Positions 12,801-25,180 of a stretch of DNA of 64,000 nt are shown here, one piece after another. The translations under genes were made by a program, and so were the position numbers. The stretch's first letter is position 1. Each line of letters starts with the position of its first letter. Origin of the DNA: Ceratodon purpureus (Eukaryota; Streptophyta; Bryopsida; Pseudoditrichales; Ditrichaceae); the NCBI GenBank assembly GCA_014871385.1, contig CM026431.1, positions 11,747,594 to 11,811,593 on the forward strand, read 5' to 3'. The notes under the pieces are model-generated. The model was not told the DNA's origin, did no database searches, and saw only the letters and a program-made list of their open reading frames with translations.

Positions 12801-13722
12801 AGTACCTGATCTGAAGGGCGATAAATTTCTAGCTTGATCTGCACGTGATCTTGATAAGGCTTGACCATCCTTTCATGCTCAAAAGTCTCCCGGAAGAACG
12901 AAACAGTCTCGCAAGATCAGTGTGGTAATGGACAATACACATCTGAATTCAGGGCTTCTGGGAAGCCAAAGAAGAAGAAAAAATTTGGCTTCCTACGGAG
13001 ATCGACATGAATTAAGGTACAGACACCTGTAACCGACAACTTAAGCATTTCAGCATATCAAAGCTTGGGTTATCAATGGAGATAATTTTGGTTCGTAGGA
13101 AAATAAGGTTCATGAAGAATGAGCAATTTTCCATGAATTATCTCCCAATATTAAAATTTGTACAATTTTTCGAAGTGAAAAGTATTTCACAACCCATAAC
13201 TGAGATATACAAATGAGGTACATTTGTTCTTTCACAATCTAAGAATTAGGATATATTGGTTATTGGTAAGTTATCGGTTATGGGTGTCTATACCTTAAGT
13301 GTTTTTTTGTTCCACCTCTAATCCAATGCCCATGGGATAAAAGAATGGAAATAAAGAATTACTCCACCCTTTGTAATTTTTGGAAGCCAAGGATAGAGGA
13401 AAGGAACAGTAAGGACATGATTTGCGTAAAAGGAAGCACTCATCTACTGCACAATGGATGTTACAGAAACATCAGCATGGTGTGGTGCGCCAAATAGAGG
13501 TTGATTTTGAGTTTTTATATTTTACACTAGTTTGCACTACTTCAAGACAAGACGTACCTTCTTGAAAATGTTTGTTGTCTATACCCAAAAGATAGAAGAC
13601 AAATGAATGGTGCAAAGCCTTCAAAAGTTCAAATTCTCATGTTCAATGATAGTGGTTCATTTGACTTTTAGAATAGTCTTTACTAATTAATGACTTATAT
13701 TCACCTTAGGTGACTCATATAT
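9850..13722. other. Intergenic, no supported gene
   Basis: AT-rich. Open frames are short, unsupported and lack splice-linked partners. A small foldback of about 45 nt lies at about 10531-10578, with stem CGGATTGCTGTTTTAG against CTAAAACAACAGTAATCCG. Nothing else is recognisable. Confidence 0.5.
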
Positions 13723-14666
13723 AGGGTTGGAACTTGGTTCAGACTATGTCCAACTTGAGAGGACAACCATCACTTTTCTAGACCAAATTATGTGGAAAGG
13801 CTGAGTCTAATGAAAAAAAGTTTGACCTTTGGACGGAAGTTTGAGTCAAGTATTTTTCTCAATCCAAACCTTACTCAAGAGGTCGTTGCCTTGGCACCAT
13901 AATTTCCTAAAATTGCTACCACCAAGGCTTTCTTGAAGGCGACATTCTTTGGACTTTGGCCCCTAGCAGTGTTTTTTTAGTAGGCAAAAATTGGCCAAAA
14001 GGCAAAATCAAAAAAAAAAAACACTGATTGGTTACATCTGGCTTTAAAGTCCTAAGATCACTAATTGGTTGCAACCAGAAGTTAGCCAATATGTAACTTT
14101 GAACACCATATTTGTTAAATTGAGAATTTGAGACTTTTCATACTCTCAATTTGATGCTTGACTGTAGATTTTTCATTGATTTCTTGATTTATTCTATATT
14201 TGTCATAAATTTTTGACTACATATGGGAAGATTATCCTTGAGTCGAGGATAATCTATAATTAAAAAGTCAAAAAAAGTTCAAACTATCTCAAAACAATCG
14301 CTGAAATTCTAGACCAAAAGTCTCAAAGTTCAAAAATTGTCTCAAAATAACGAATATGGTCATTTTGTTGGAACCATCAAAGTTGGCCCACTTTAAGCCA
14401 TCCAGTTACATAATACTACATAATGCCCGAAATTGGTGGAAAAAAAGGAGATTTGCCAAAAGACTTGTCCATAAAAAAATTTAATGAAGCCAAAAATTTA
14501 CTTCCAATATATTGTTTATGGCCACCCTAGCACCAAACCTGAAATCCTAGTATTTACACTGGCCCGTAGTACAAAGGCAAAGAAGCTGGACTTTGGGCAT
14601 TTTAACATTTTTTATTGGTCCAAACCGGCGGCCTCTCAAAATTTGGGCATAGTCTAAATCCGCCCT
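13723..14666. mobile_element. TIR repeat family A, copy 1, with internal insertion
   Basis: One of three copies of a repeat whose outer ends read AGGGYYGG...CAGACTATG on one side and GGGCATAGTC...CCGCCCT on the other. The outer parts (about 13723-13970 and 14555-14666) match copies at 22805-23152 and 36773-37123. The middle 0.6 kb is absent from the other two, so it is either an insertion or a retained longer interior. This middle contains a segment (about 14118-14365) that also occurs at about 22060-22312. Confidence 0.6.
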
Positions 14667-14927
14667 TATTGTGCGTAAATTATATTTCTCATATGTTAAT
14701 TATTCCTAATATAGGCGTTCAGCTAAAAAATTAATTAATTTTTCCATTAATCTTTTAAAAGTAATTCTTTCTTGTCTTAGAAAAACACTTCACATTGATT
14801 ACATTGATTGATTTTTAAATAGAAAAATAGAAAACACTTTACATTGAGTATGGATCATATAATGTAGAATATAATGGAAAAGGAAAAAAAATAAAAAGTT
14901 ATGGGATAACTCCATGGACATGATACG

Positions 14928-15186
14928 GTATTACCATAGCCGATTTGTTCTTCGATAATTCTAAATATAAAAAACAAAAATTATGAAGACACAAGAACGA
15001 AAATGGACTAAATTAGTTTTTGCAATATTTTGTTATTTGGAAGCCATTTAAGGTTATTTTTACTAATTTCTTTTGCTTCAAAATAAAAATTGAGAAACCC
15101 AATTTTTGAGACTCAACCCTTATTTTTTCCCAAAAAAAAAAAAAAAAAAAATGTTTGCCAGGTGACAAACCTGATATGGTGTGATG
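14928..15186. mobile_element. TIR repeat family B, first of two adjacent copies
   Basis: The left end is GTATTACCATAGCC and the right end, read inward, is ATCACACCATATCAGGTTTG. The interior is AT-rich and contains a run of about 20 A (15132-15151). It is followed 75 bp later by a better-preserved copy in the same orientation. Confidence 0.5.
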
Positions 15187-15260
15187 ATATTTAATGTTAT
15201 GTTTAGTAAATCAGCTTACTTCATGGTTTTATCCTTCACCATGAATCAGCTCAATCTTCC

Positions 15261-15503
15261 GTAATACCATAGCAGGTTCGTTCAAAAATAATTCTAAAAA
15301 TTACAAATTAGAAAATTATGATGACAGAAAAAATAGAATAAATTGGATATTATAATATATTGTTATTTTTAAGCCATTTAAGGTCGTTTTTTGATTTTTT
15401 GCTAAAAATCAAAAATTAGATAATTCAATTTTTGAGAGAGAATCCTTATTTCTCAAAAAATAAATTATTTGTTTGCCAGGTGGCAAACCTGCTATGGTGT
15501 TAC
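15261..15503. mobile_element. TIR repeat family B, second copy
   Basis: A 243-bp element with termini GTAATACCATAGCAGGTT (left) and GTAACACCATAGCAGGTT (right, inverted). It shares the interior AATAATTCTAAAAATTACAA-type block with the preceding copy. No coding capacity. The superfamily is not assigned because no clear target duplication is visible. Confidence 0.6.
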
Positions 15504-15926
15504 TGTACTGGACCTCAGTTGCCAGTACTGTAAGAGGTGCTTACAACTACGAGTCGATTTTAAGTTAATTCATTCAAGTGAGCATGATGAAGGAGATGGG
15601 GATGGTGATGGTGATGTCCAGAGGCTGAGCCCATTTGTGGGCAATACTTCTGTCAAGGTGGTCCTCACACAGCTTCTCCTCTCCAGTGCACATTCCTGTC
15701 CAGATCACAGGCCGTGTAAACATGGAAATCATTTCCGCGTGATGTCACTAGCACAATTGGCAGACTTGCTCCACATATGCATTTCTAATGAGATTGTGGC
15801 CTGTTTGAGAGTGAATTGTGCCACAGGCTTATCGCAGCACCACAGTACGGTTGCCACCCATCGAGCTAATGTTAAAATTTATTTTTGAAAAAAACTGAGG
15901 GTTCACCTCTTGAAAAATGGATTTTT

Positions 15927-16054
15927 CACTAGTGGAAAAATGGTATGGGGCGACCAACGAGTATACCAATGAGATTACGGGTGGACTGGATTGGCATTTT
16001 ACACCAGCTCACTAGTATACTTGTTGGTCGCTTGAGACCATCTTTCCACTAGTG
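15927..16054. mobile_element. Small CACTA-type foldback, 128 bp
   Basis: Both ends read CACTAGTGGAAA inward and the inverted similarity continues through GGTCGCCC/GCGACCAACxAGTATAC for about 40 bp. CACTAGT-type termini are typical of plant CACTA (CMC) elements and their MITEs. The expected 3-bp target duplication is not convincing (TTT against TTG). Confidence 0.55.
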
Positions 16055-19000
16055 TTGGGGTTATTATCTTACAGCAAAATATCACTAAAAAAGGTCCCCA
16101 CATGCTTCAGAAATAACATAATCTTACCAAAAATAATTTAATCTTTTTAAGTTCCTCATAATTTTTTATAATTTTTATTTTATTTTTGAGCAAACTTCCT
16201 ATGATGCTATAATACATGGTCTCCATTATGTAGGACCTGAGGAAGCAAGTTGTGTAAGTAGTGCAAGCTTGTGTCATGAACAAAATAACTCTAAAACAGA
16301 GTGAATTTTGTAATGACATGTGCAATTACATATGTATATTTGTAATGATGATTAGGTGGACTTTAATGCGATTCCAATGCAATTTACAATAGCATACATG
16401 GGCCTTCCAAAGTTCCCACAAATCTCAACTAAATCCCAAAAATCTGTTACCATCTTTGACCCTACTGTACATGTATGAATTGATGTAATAGGGTTCATAT
16501 GAAATGATGTAAAAAGGCATTGGATTTGGGGTGGAACGAACAGACACTTAATTCACGTGGGTCTCCTCCAAAGAGTGAAGTTTCTCTTCTCTTCATGGAA
16601 GCACATGCCAACTAAATTTGAAATAACTTTGAAATACAGCAACTTCAAATATTAGTTCATTGAATTATTTGATGCATATAACTTTGATGTAATCAGCAAC
16701 TTAGAAATTGAATGACAACGTGTCCATCATCTTGATTCTCAATAGCAGCAGAATGTTAAGAAACTCAATGTTTCAAGTTAATGCTTGACTCCTTCAGATG
16801 GCATGATGGTACAAACTGCAAACGAGCCTACCACGTTCAACAAGGTGCAGCTCCTTTGGCATGATTCCATAACCCCAACACAAACGGATTCAACATTCAA
16901 CCTTTATAGTACATTAATTTGCAGCCTTCATGTTGATAAGGCAGGCTCTTATCTCAAGTAACCTTGTGCTACAGCAATAGAACAAAATGGAGCAAAAGAA
17001 AAACAATAATTTAGAAACGGAATTTTTTTTAAACAGAATTTTTTAAAAACTGGGCAGAGATATCATAGGTTGATTTGGCAATGTAGTAGGCTGAAAGCAG
17101 ATAGGAAGATGAGTGTGTAATTAAATTTTTAAATTAGATTGATGAATAAGTAAATAACAAACTAAATAAATCATCATAAATTTGATAATTACCATGCATG
17201 ATAGTTTAACATTTGAAGACATTGTTTTCCGGTTTACAGTGTGGCAAATGATATGCAAACCTGTCCCGGGCAAGGTAGTGTGTTACTTTTTTGTTGATAG
17301 GAGTAGATGATTTGGGTTGTGGTTGCATCAGGTACTTCAATGGTTAGGAGGTCCACCGCAAACCAAGCAAGGAGGCGTAAGAGTCAAGGCCACCCTGATG
17401 GATACACCCCACCAGTCCCGCACTAGTATCTCTTAGTCAACTATTCCACCACGTTACTGTTCTGTAGATAATGACTCCTGATCCCCTGATCCGACCCCTC
17501 CTGCTTGATTAGAAGAAAATCCTGCGTCTACAATTGATTAGGTAGACCAGAAGATCCTTCTTGAACAAAAAAGAACTCTACATTCATGGACTAGTGTAAC
17601 TACAATCCTACAACCAGGTGCAACTTTCCATCTAAGGTAGCAACACTAGTAATTGTGAAGGACCAACTGCTGAGTCTAGGTGCACCAATAACTGGTGGCA
17701 TTGCATTGGAAGAAGCTCAAATCATCTAGACTCTTTCTTGGTTTTAGGTTCACTTGCACATGGTTTTCATAGCCTTTCAATATTTATTACTAAAACCTTT
17801 TCTTTTATACCTTTGAAAGTTTGTAGAGAATTCAACACGACTTTCAAGTTTTCTGGGTCCATATTTTTAATGGTTATTCAACCTTTGTGTATTAATTTCA
17901 CACATGTTGTGCCATTTAACTAGCAACAAGGCTTCAAAAGTCGCAATGATATCTTAACCCCTAATGTCGAAATCAACCTAATCTTGCTATTTTTAGCATA
18001 TTGTAGAGTTTTTTCATACCTTTATGAAAAGTCATCTCATGCTTCAAAATTCCTCATACTTTAGGAGATATCCACATTCAAAGTTTGAAAAAACTATTTG
18101 AAATCTGCCCAAAACTGCCCAAACTGCAGTATATGCTCATTTATTCTTAAAAACTGCCCAAAATCAATTAAATTGCATAAATTTCAAAAATTCTCCAAAC
18201 ATTGAGATTTTAATTTTTTCAAGTTTTGTTTTTTGTTCAAGTAAATAAGGTTTTTAAGGCATGATCTCACCGTTTGGATTTTCAATCCAATTATTCTTCA
18301 AATGCCTTTTTTATTGTCAAAGATTGGCCTTTGTAGTTGAATTTCAGCATACCTCTAGGCTCTATGTGAATAATCAAGCATTTCTTTAGGTTTTATAGGT
18401 CGTATGAGGATAAAAATTGCAAAGGCATGTTCCTACCTCACCTAAAAACAAGAATTTGAAGAGCCTCATATCAAAAAAATTACCATAAATGGTTTTTTGG
18501 CCCTCAAAAAACCAGTTAGTAGTTACCGTTTTTCCAACAAGCAAAAAAAACTTTTTTTTCATCTTTATACATTATGATCTCACAATTGGTAAGGAATTTG
18601 AAGATTAAAATTCACCTAAATATATTTTACTAAATTGGTGAAATCTTCTTTTGTGAAATTTTATCTTTAAAGGCCTTTGGTTTTTTTTTTTTTTTTTTTT
18701 TATCAAATAGCATCATTTCTTTTAAAGTGCCATATGTATAAATGGAAGTGAAAAATCAAAATCTTCACTATACAATGTTGTAGTAAACTTGTTGTTTACG
18801 GTTTTGATCAAATTTTGATTCTCAAGGCTTCATATATTGGAGGATCATAATTTTTTTAAATATTGATAGTTTATCATAAAATTTGAATATTAGCAAAAAC
18901 AAATTTCCTATCCCTAAAGATGGATGGGCAGGACATCCTTTTGCAAAGTAGCTTTTATTAAATTTTCTCTAAAATTTGCTCTGACTCAGCCTTATAAACC

Positions 19001-20794
19001 ATATGAATTTAGTGCAAATCTCTCTTGTAGCATCAAATATTGAATTTTGTTGTGAAGTGTTTTTCAACATAGAATTGTTAATGAACACCCTACTTTTAGT
19101 ATAGTGTATGACAAACAATCACTTGTAACTCCAAATTACCTATTTAATGATGTAGTATTTTTTTTCCAAAGAAATTTTAAAAAATACACTACTTACAATA
19201 TAGCAACGTTTGACAAAGGAATGCAAAAGTATGAAAATATTTAGAGATAAAAGACTTCACTTGTTTTCATGAAGACAACCAAAACCACGTTTAGAATTAT
19301 GTTTGTAGACAAGGTGTCAACAATCTGTTTTAGCTTCTAATTGCAAGTACAAGAAAAAGCAAATCCTAACACCATACATACACATAAAAAGAATCCAACT
19401 GCAATTCCAAATTAAAAGATGTGACTAATAGTTTCACATGCTTTAAAAATCTTTCACACACATGTAGCAAATTAGAGTTACTTTTAAACCAAACAAATAA
19501 CTACATGCACATTATAGCAAAGAGAAACTTTTGGTTATATACCTTCATAGAAGTCTATAGAAATTCACTTGTTTGTTGTATGGAGAGTTTATGTAAATGA
19601 AGAGTCTTACGAGTCCATTCATTTATGACACTTAGATGTAGATTAACCTAAATCAAATAGTCATATATCTTACTATAAATCCTAAATAAATTAAATTTAA
19701 ATTTGGAGTAACTATTAGTAAACCATGTGTAAAAGAGGTGGATAAATCTCATAAGTAATCCACAAATTTATTTTGAAAGCCTCCAGAATTAAAGAATGAA
19801 ACTTTAATCTAAATCATTGGTAATACAGATATCACATTTCTTAGTTAGAAAATAATTCTAAATAAATTATAGAAACCGAAGCTTCACAATATAAAAATAA
19901 AAACTAAAAACTAAAAGAACAAGACGACTTTTTTTTTTTAAATTATCCAAAACTGTCAAGAATTGGCCCAAGTCTTACAAAGAAAAAGAGTTCAAAGCAC
20001 CAAATTCACAAAATATTTTACCAAATCTTCACAACATCTTTGAATTGAGTCAAATGTTGTACTACAGAATTAGATTTGAATTGGAATCCAATCCAACAAA
20101 TTTTATTGAAAATAGACTATGGATGAAAGAGGAACACCTTCAATCATCCAATGCAGCCTATTCAGACCTTTGGCACGCTTTGGGGTTAACCACGCTCAAC
20201 AAGGCAGCCGAGTGAGTGATCGAAAGAAATAACAATTAGATAAAGAGAGCCAATGAGTCAGAAAAATGTGGTTGTCACAACATTAGTGTGTTCCCGAATC
20301 TGATGAGGAGTCTCATGGTTGACATCCGGCACTCGCCATCAACGGCAGCGACAACCTGGGTATTACAACGCTGAATGGAACGCTGTGGTCCCTTGCACAG
20401 CAAATTCAGGCTCAATTTCAGTGCAATTCTGGGGGAAGGCAAACATCATACTACTTCTATGATAGTTCTCTACAGTTGAAGCATGCTTTGTACTTATGCC
20501 ACATGAATAGATGAATTACGCATGAGGCTAAGTACATCTTACTACTCTCTATTGTGTGGCAACGTCCTCAATCAGCCAACTACCTGTGACTCCCTTCTTC
20601 ATCATCATCATCCACACAACTTACTCTCGAGTCTCAACCGGTCCCATTATCTCCAGCAAGTGACCTTCTTTGTATAAATAATTTATTATCTTTATGTACT
20701 ACAAAATATAGTTATGACATGATAGTGATTACCTTGATTGAATCTTTTCAAATAAATATAAATAACAAATAATGAAATGTTACAATTTACTTAA
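16055..20794. other. AT-rich intergenic desert
   Basis: No exon-like open frames with splice partners, no recognisable RNA gene, and several poly(A)/poly(T) tracts (for example about 18681-18702). I see nothing that can be annotated with support. Confidence 0.5.
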
Positions 20795-21571
20795 CCCCTA
20801 AAGTTCCTTGACTATGTTTCACCAAAAAAACGCTCCAAAACCGCCATTTCCAATGTAAAAAGCATGAATAATTAAAAAATCATTAATTTCTAATTCTAAC
20901 CGTAAGATTTTCAACTAGATTATTGTAATAGATATTTCAAAAAAATTCAAAATAATCCACCATACAAATTAGAAGATAATAGCAATTGAAATTTAAAAAC
21001 AAACTTTTTTGAGAAGATTTTTGACTAGGTTGATAACTTTTTTTTCCTTAGATTTTTTGCATTATGGATTTTGGGGGTTTTGATGCATGTCAAAGAAGAC
21101 TTAGTTAGCTAATTGTATTAAAAAAAAATTACGCTCAAAATTCAAGTGCAGCATGTTGAAAACAATATTTTCATTAAGTTGAATACACAAGAATGCTAAA
21201 TCTTATTTCTCTCCTAGAAATTCCATTGTTTAATAAAGTCCTAATCCAAATGGTAAAAGTAAAGATTGATGTTCATATTTTAAGTGAATAAAATAAAAAA
21301 ACTAAAATATTATTTTTCTAACTTTTATGAAGGACATAAGAAGTTTTTTTAGTACACTACCCAAAACGGTGAGAAAACTTTGATATTTTGTGGAGTGAAC
21401 CTTTTGTACTAAAAGAAGTGTTTTTTTTTGGAAATCTCAAAGATGACATCATGAAGTATCTATAGAAATATTTTTAGAGGTAATTGGTGTATTTAGCATG
21501 GATGCCCTCATACCCACCGAACAGCTTTTTCCACTTCGGGTACCATAACTATTTTTATAAATGTCTGATTG

Positions 21572-21603
<32 letters not shown>

Positions 21604-21727
21604 CCTCAAAGTTCTGGATATGGCCTACATTCACAAAAAAAATCAAAAACAAATGTCTAAAATTGTGATTACAGGTATCTGCCCAAAATTTATAAAAGCC
21701 CATTCCAGGACAATTGTCCTTTAGGGA
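20795..21727. mobile_element. Candidate non-autonomous piggyBac-type element, 933 bp
   Basis: TTAA lies immediately outside both ends (20791-20794 and 21728-21731). The termini are CCCCTAAAGTTCC on the left and, inverted, TCCCTAAAGGACA on the right, so about 8-9 of the first 10 bases match. TTAA duplication plus C-rich YCCCTAAAG termini are the piggyBac signature, and the terminus matches the left end of the element that begins at 52702. The interior is AT-rich with an A30 tract (21571-21600) and no transposase. The TIR is short, so chance pairing cannot be excluded. Confidence 0.45.
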
Positions 21728-21731
21728 TTAA

Positions 21732-22804
21732 GCTCATGTGTTTTTCTTGTTAAGTGGTTACTAGGCACGGTTGCCTAGGAGCTGACCAAGCTGTTGGAGT
21801 ATAGTTATACTAAGGTAGAGACACCACTAACCGCTCAAATTTCAATATGCACCCATTTTAGATGAAGAAATTCAAGAACTAATTTTCCATGATTGGCAAA
21901 GCATGAAGGAAGCAAGTTCGACATTTTTAATTTGTTTTTGGATGTGTCTTGAATTAATTTCAAATTTAAAAAAAAAATCCACACTAAATGGGGTCATGAT
22001 ACAACTGCACAGTCCCTAGGGAAGTCTGCTACAAAGTATCTAAAAGATCATATTCATTGAATTGGGATTTTTCAAAGTCTTAATTTAATGCTTCATTTTA
22101 GATTTTTCATTGACTTCTTGATTAATCCTATATTTGTAACTAACTTATTGACTATATGAGGAAAGGTTATCCTTCATTTGAGGACAATTTATAAGTAGAA
22201 AGTATGAAAAACATATGAATTTTCTCAAAATAATTGTTGGGATTACAGAGAAAAAGTCTCAAAAGTCAAAGTTTGTCTCAAAATAACAAATATGGTTATC
22301 TAAAATATGAAATATGGTTATAGTCTATAGTGCTGTTGAACCGTACAAGGTGAGCCAAAGGATATGCTAGAAGTGGCTTAGTGGCAGCCACGTTAGCTAT
22401 AACGATTCAATAATTCCATTGACCTTTGTGTGTGGTTTCTGGCACTATATCATGTTTAGTAACGAGCAGTTACGAGTTCCAGGTGCATTTTGAGCACTCT
22501 ACCTTAAGGTAACACTGAAGAACATATTTTTATTATAAATGGCATTGTATAATTGTAAATGATGTTTGGATGGTCTTGTTGGACCTCTTTATTCTCTTCC
22601 AACGAGCGTTGCTTGGAGCGAAGGCTTGGTTGGGTCCATTATCCTGGAGGCTGGTCCTACCCGTTTTGGATTTCCAAAGTTTTTTGGGTTTTTTTTTGGA
22701 TAAATTTGGAGGCCTCAAACTACGTATTCAAGTCCCCTTGAGATCAAGTAGGCCCCCCTACTCCAACATAATAATAGAGGCAAGATTATGCCTCACCCCT
22801 CATG
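21732..22804. other. Intergenic with a dispersed repeat
   Basis: About 22060-22312 is similar to about 14118-14365 (shared wording such as TTTTTCATTGAYTTCTTGAT and GTCTCAAAATAACRAATATGG). No gene is supported. Short overlapping frames at 22533-22833 have no family resemblance. Confidence 0.45.
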
Positions 22805-23152
22805 AGGGCCAGTTGAGACTATATCCAAGTTGAAAGGACGACAATCACTTTTCTAGACCAAACTATGTCGGGAAGCCAAGCCCAATGAAGAAAAAGTTTG
22901 GCTTCTCGACGGAAGTTTGGATCAAGCATTTTGCTTGACCCAAATTATTGCTCAAGAGGTTATTGTTTTTGACACCACAACTTCTTAAAAGTATTGCCAC
23001 CTAGGCTTTTTGGAAGCGACGTTTTTGGACTTTGACCCTTAGTGTAAAGGCCGAGAGGGTGGACTTTGGGCATTTTAGCATTTTCATTGGTCCAAATCAA
23101 CGGCCTCTCAATTTCTCAAAGTTTGGGCATAGTCTGAAGACTCTGAACTAGC
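22805..23152. mobile_element. TIR repeat family A, copy 2
   Basis: Same family as 13723-14666 and 36773-37123. Starts AGGGCCAGTTGAGACTATA and ends TTTGGGCATAGTCTGAAG followed by a degraded right terminus (CTGAACTAGCC). It lacks the 0.6-kb interior of copy 1. About 350 bp, no coding capacity. Confidence 0.6.
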
Positions 23153-24284
23153 CGTGAGCCACAAACAATGGAGATATTTAGATAGACCTAGTATTGTGAC
23201 TTGTCTTCCTAACAAAATATCAAACAATAAATCTAAATTTTGCGTTAAGCTACATTAATTGAATTTATTATCAACAACTATTAACTTTTAAGGCTGTGAA
23301 CATTGATGTCAATCTACCAAGAAGTTTGATGTCTAATGGCCATTGTGATGAAATACCCAAACTCCAATTTGAAAGAAGTAATACGGGAGAAGTTGCACTT
23401 CCTAGTGATCTCAAACTTTGTAGCTCAAGTTGATCTTAAATTGTGGCTATGTTGTGAATTGTGCAGATTTCACTGTACAACTTTAGGAGTTGGCCACAAG
23501 GAGCTAAATAAAATAAAGAGAGGTGAAGAATCAATATCCGTGCCCTATAGAAAGCAACATACTGTCACTCAAATTCCATCATTAAGTTTTGACTTTTTGG
23601 TTTTTTCTAGGAGAATCTTGCACACTTGTATTGTCTTCATTGGGTTTCTACTAATGGCGGAATAGGAATACTCTACTCACTTTTATATTGGTCTACAAGT
23701 TCTACTTTCAAGTTTCAAATTACCTAAAAAATTCAATTTTTTCTCAAAAAAATATTTGAAAATTATATTTTAGAAGAGGACCCAAATTTCAAAACAACGT
23801 TTTTTTTCTCAACAAATTCTACCTTGGAAAACATGCCCAGATGCTTAAACTCACGGAAATACCCCTCGCTACCTTAGCAATCCAAAGCCATGACACAATT
23901 TCCCATCCAATTGTATTCCAGAATTATCAAGTGTACAAGCTGTGCAAACTGAGCTAGGCCGTTTCAAGCAAACATATACCAGGGCAGGACTATAGCGACA
24001 CTTCACATAATTCAAGACTTCTCAACCAATAAAGCTACTCTGTAACAAACTTCCTGACAGTCTATACACTAAGTTTTTGCTCATTAGGTCAGGGCCCAGG
24101 CTTTCTCCTTTATTTCTAAAGTGTAAGCTGCAAAACAATGCAATCCGTATTCATGTTCAATATTTCTTTTTCTTTTTTTAAGCAAATGAACAAGTTTCAT
24201 TGCGCGAAAAAAGCTGGTACAACCCTTATTGGACCGAAGTCCAGGGCAAGTGAACTAGTTCATGTTCAAATTATCACTACAATA
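23153..24284. other. Intergenic, no supported gene
   Basis: AT-rich flank of the transposon that starts at 24289. A 109-codon open frame at 23336-23665 has no recognisable domain, no splice partner and AT-biased composition like its surroundings. Confidence 0.45.
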
Positions 24285-24288
24285 TTAA

Positions 24289-24300
24289 CCCCTTTTGCAG
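24289..24300 (+). repeat. Left terminal inverted repeat of the 10.5-kb element
   Basis: CCCCTTTTGCAG, directly preceded by TTAA. It pairs perfectly with the inverted copy at 34772-34783. Confidence 0.9.
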
Positions 24301-25180
24301 GTTTGTGGGCGGGGTAGAGCAACTCGGAATCTTGTATTCTGGGGTTAGCGACCGGGGCGAAGCTGATTTACCCCGCTATATACATCCTGATTACAGTGAA
24401 TTTTTTCCTGCAAGAAGGCCTCGAAGTGGAGATCATTTGTAGCAAACCCATTCTCGAATCCGACATGTGTGGAATTAGTTCTGATTTTCTGTGTGCGACG
24501 GGGTGCAGCTGAGGTGAAAACCCTACGATACATGGAGGACCAGGTGCCGCAGGAATAGGTCGAGGGTTAGCGTACTGGGCAGGCCCCCCTTCGCGGCGGT
24601 GTACAGACGACCTCCGCGGTGGATGTGACGCGCGAGAGGGAGTCACCCGGTCGCTCGACCTACCGGGTGAGGCGGTTTCCTCAAGTCACGCGAGGACCGC
24701 ATGGCGGGAGAGCGAGGGGCAAGGCCGCGTGGACAAATGGGGACCGAGAGCTGCGTGGGGTCGTGACGTAGGAAGAAGTCCCAGGACTGGGGCCTCCTAA
24801 CCGTTTCCACTCCCACGACAGGTCTCACCGTGTGCGAGGATCCATCTGGTTTGGAGAAACGTAGACATAGATGTGATACATGTGACACACTCATTTCCAA
24901 AGGTTCGTAAATTAGATTAGATAGAAAGTGTAAAAGAGATTACAAGAACTCAATGTCAGAGAATTGTTTGAATTGTAATCCTAATAAACGGCCTGAAGTA
25001 TGTTGATAACATGGTGGAGTAAACTGATTTCCAAAACCTCTGTAACCCCTCTCAGCCTGTGCTGCAAAGCAAAACTACCTAGCCTAATAACTAACTGTAC
25101 AAGAGAGGTGATGTCTGCAGCAAGGGGCATTCGCACTCCAAAATTGGCTTGAGTAATAGGTGACAAAATTCCAGAATCAC
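24301..25180. other. Left subterminal region of the 10.5-kb element
   Basis: Non-coding, GC-rich. A block near 24640-24850 (GTGAGGCGGTTTCCTC, GAAGTCCCAGGACTGG, GGCCTCCTAACCG) has weak colinear similarity to 53050-53180, at about the same distance from the left end of the second element. It probably holds the 3' UTR of the B3 gene and transposase-binding subterminal sequence. Confidence 0.5.
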
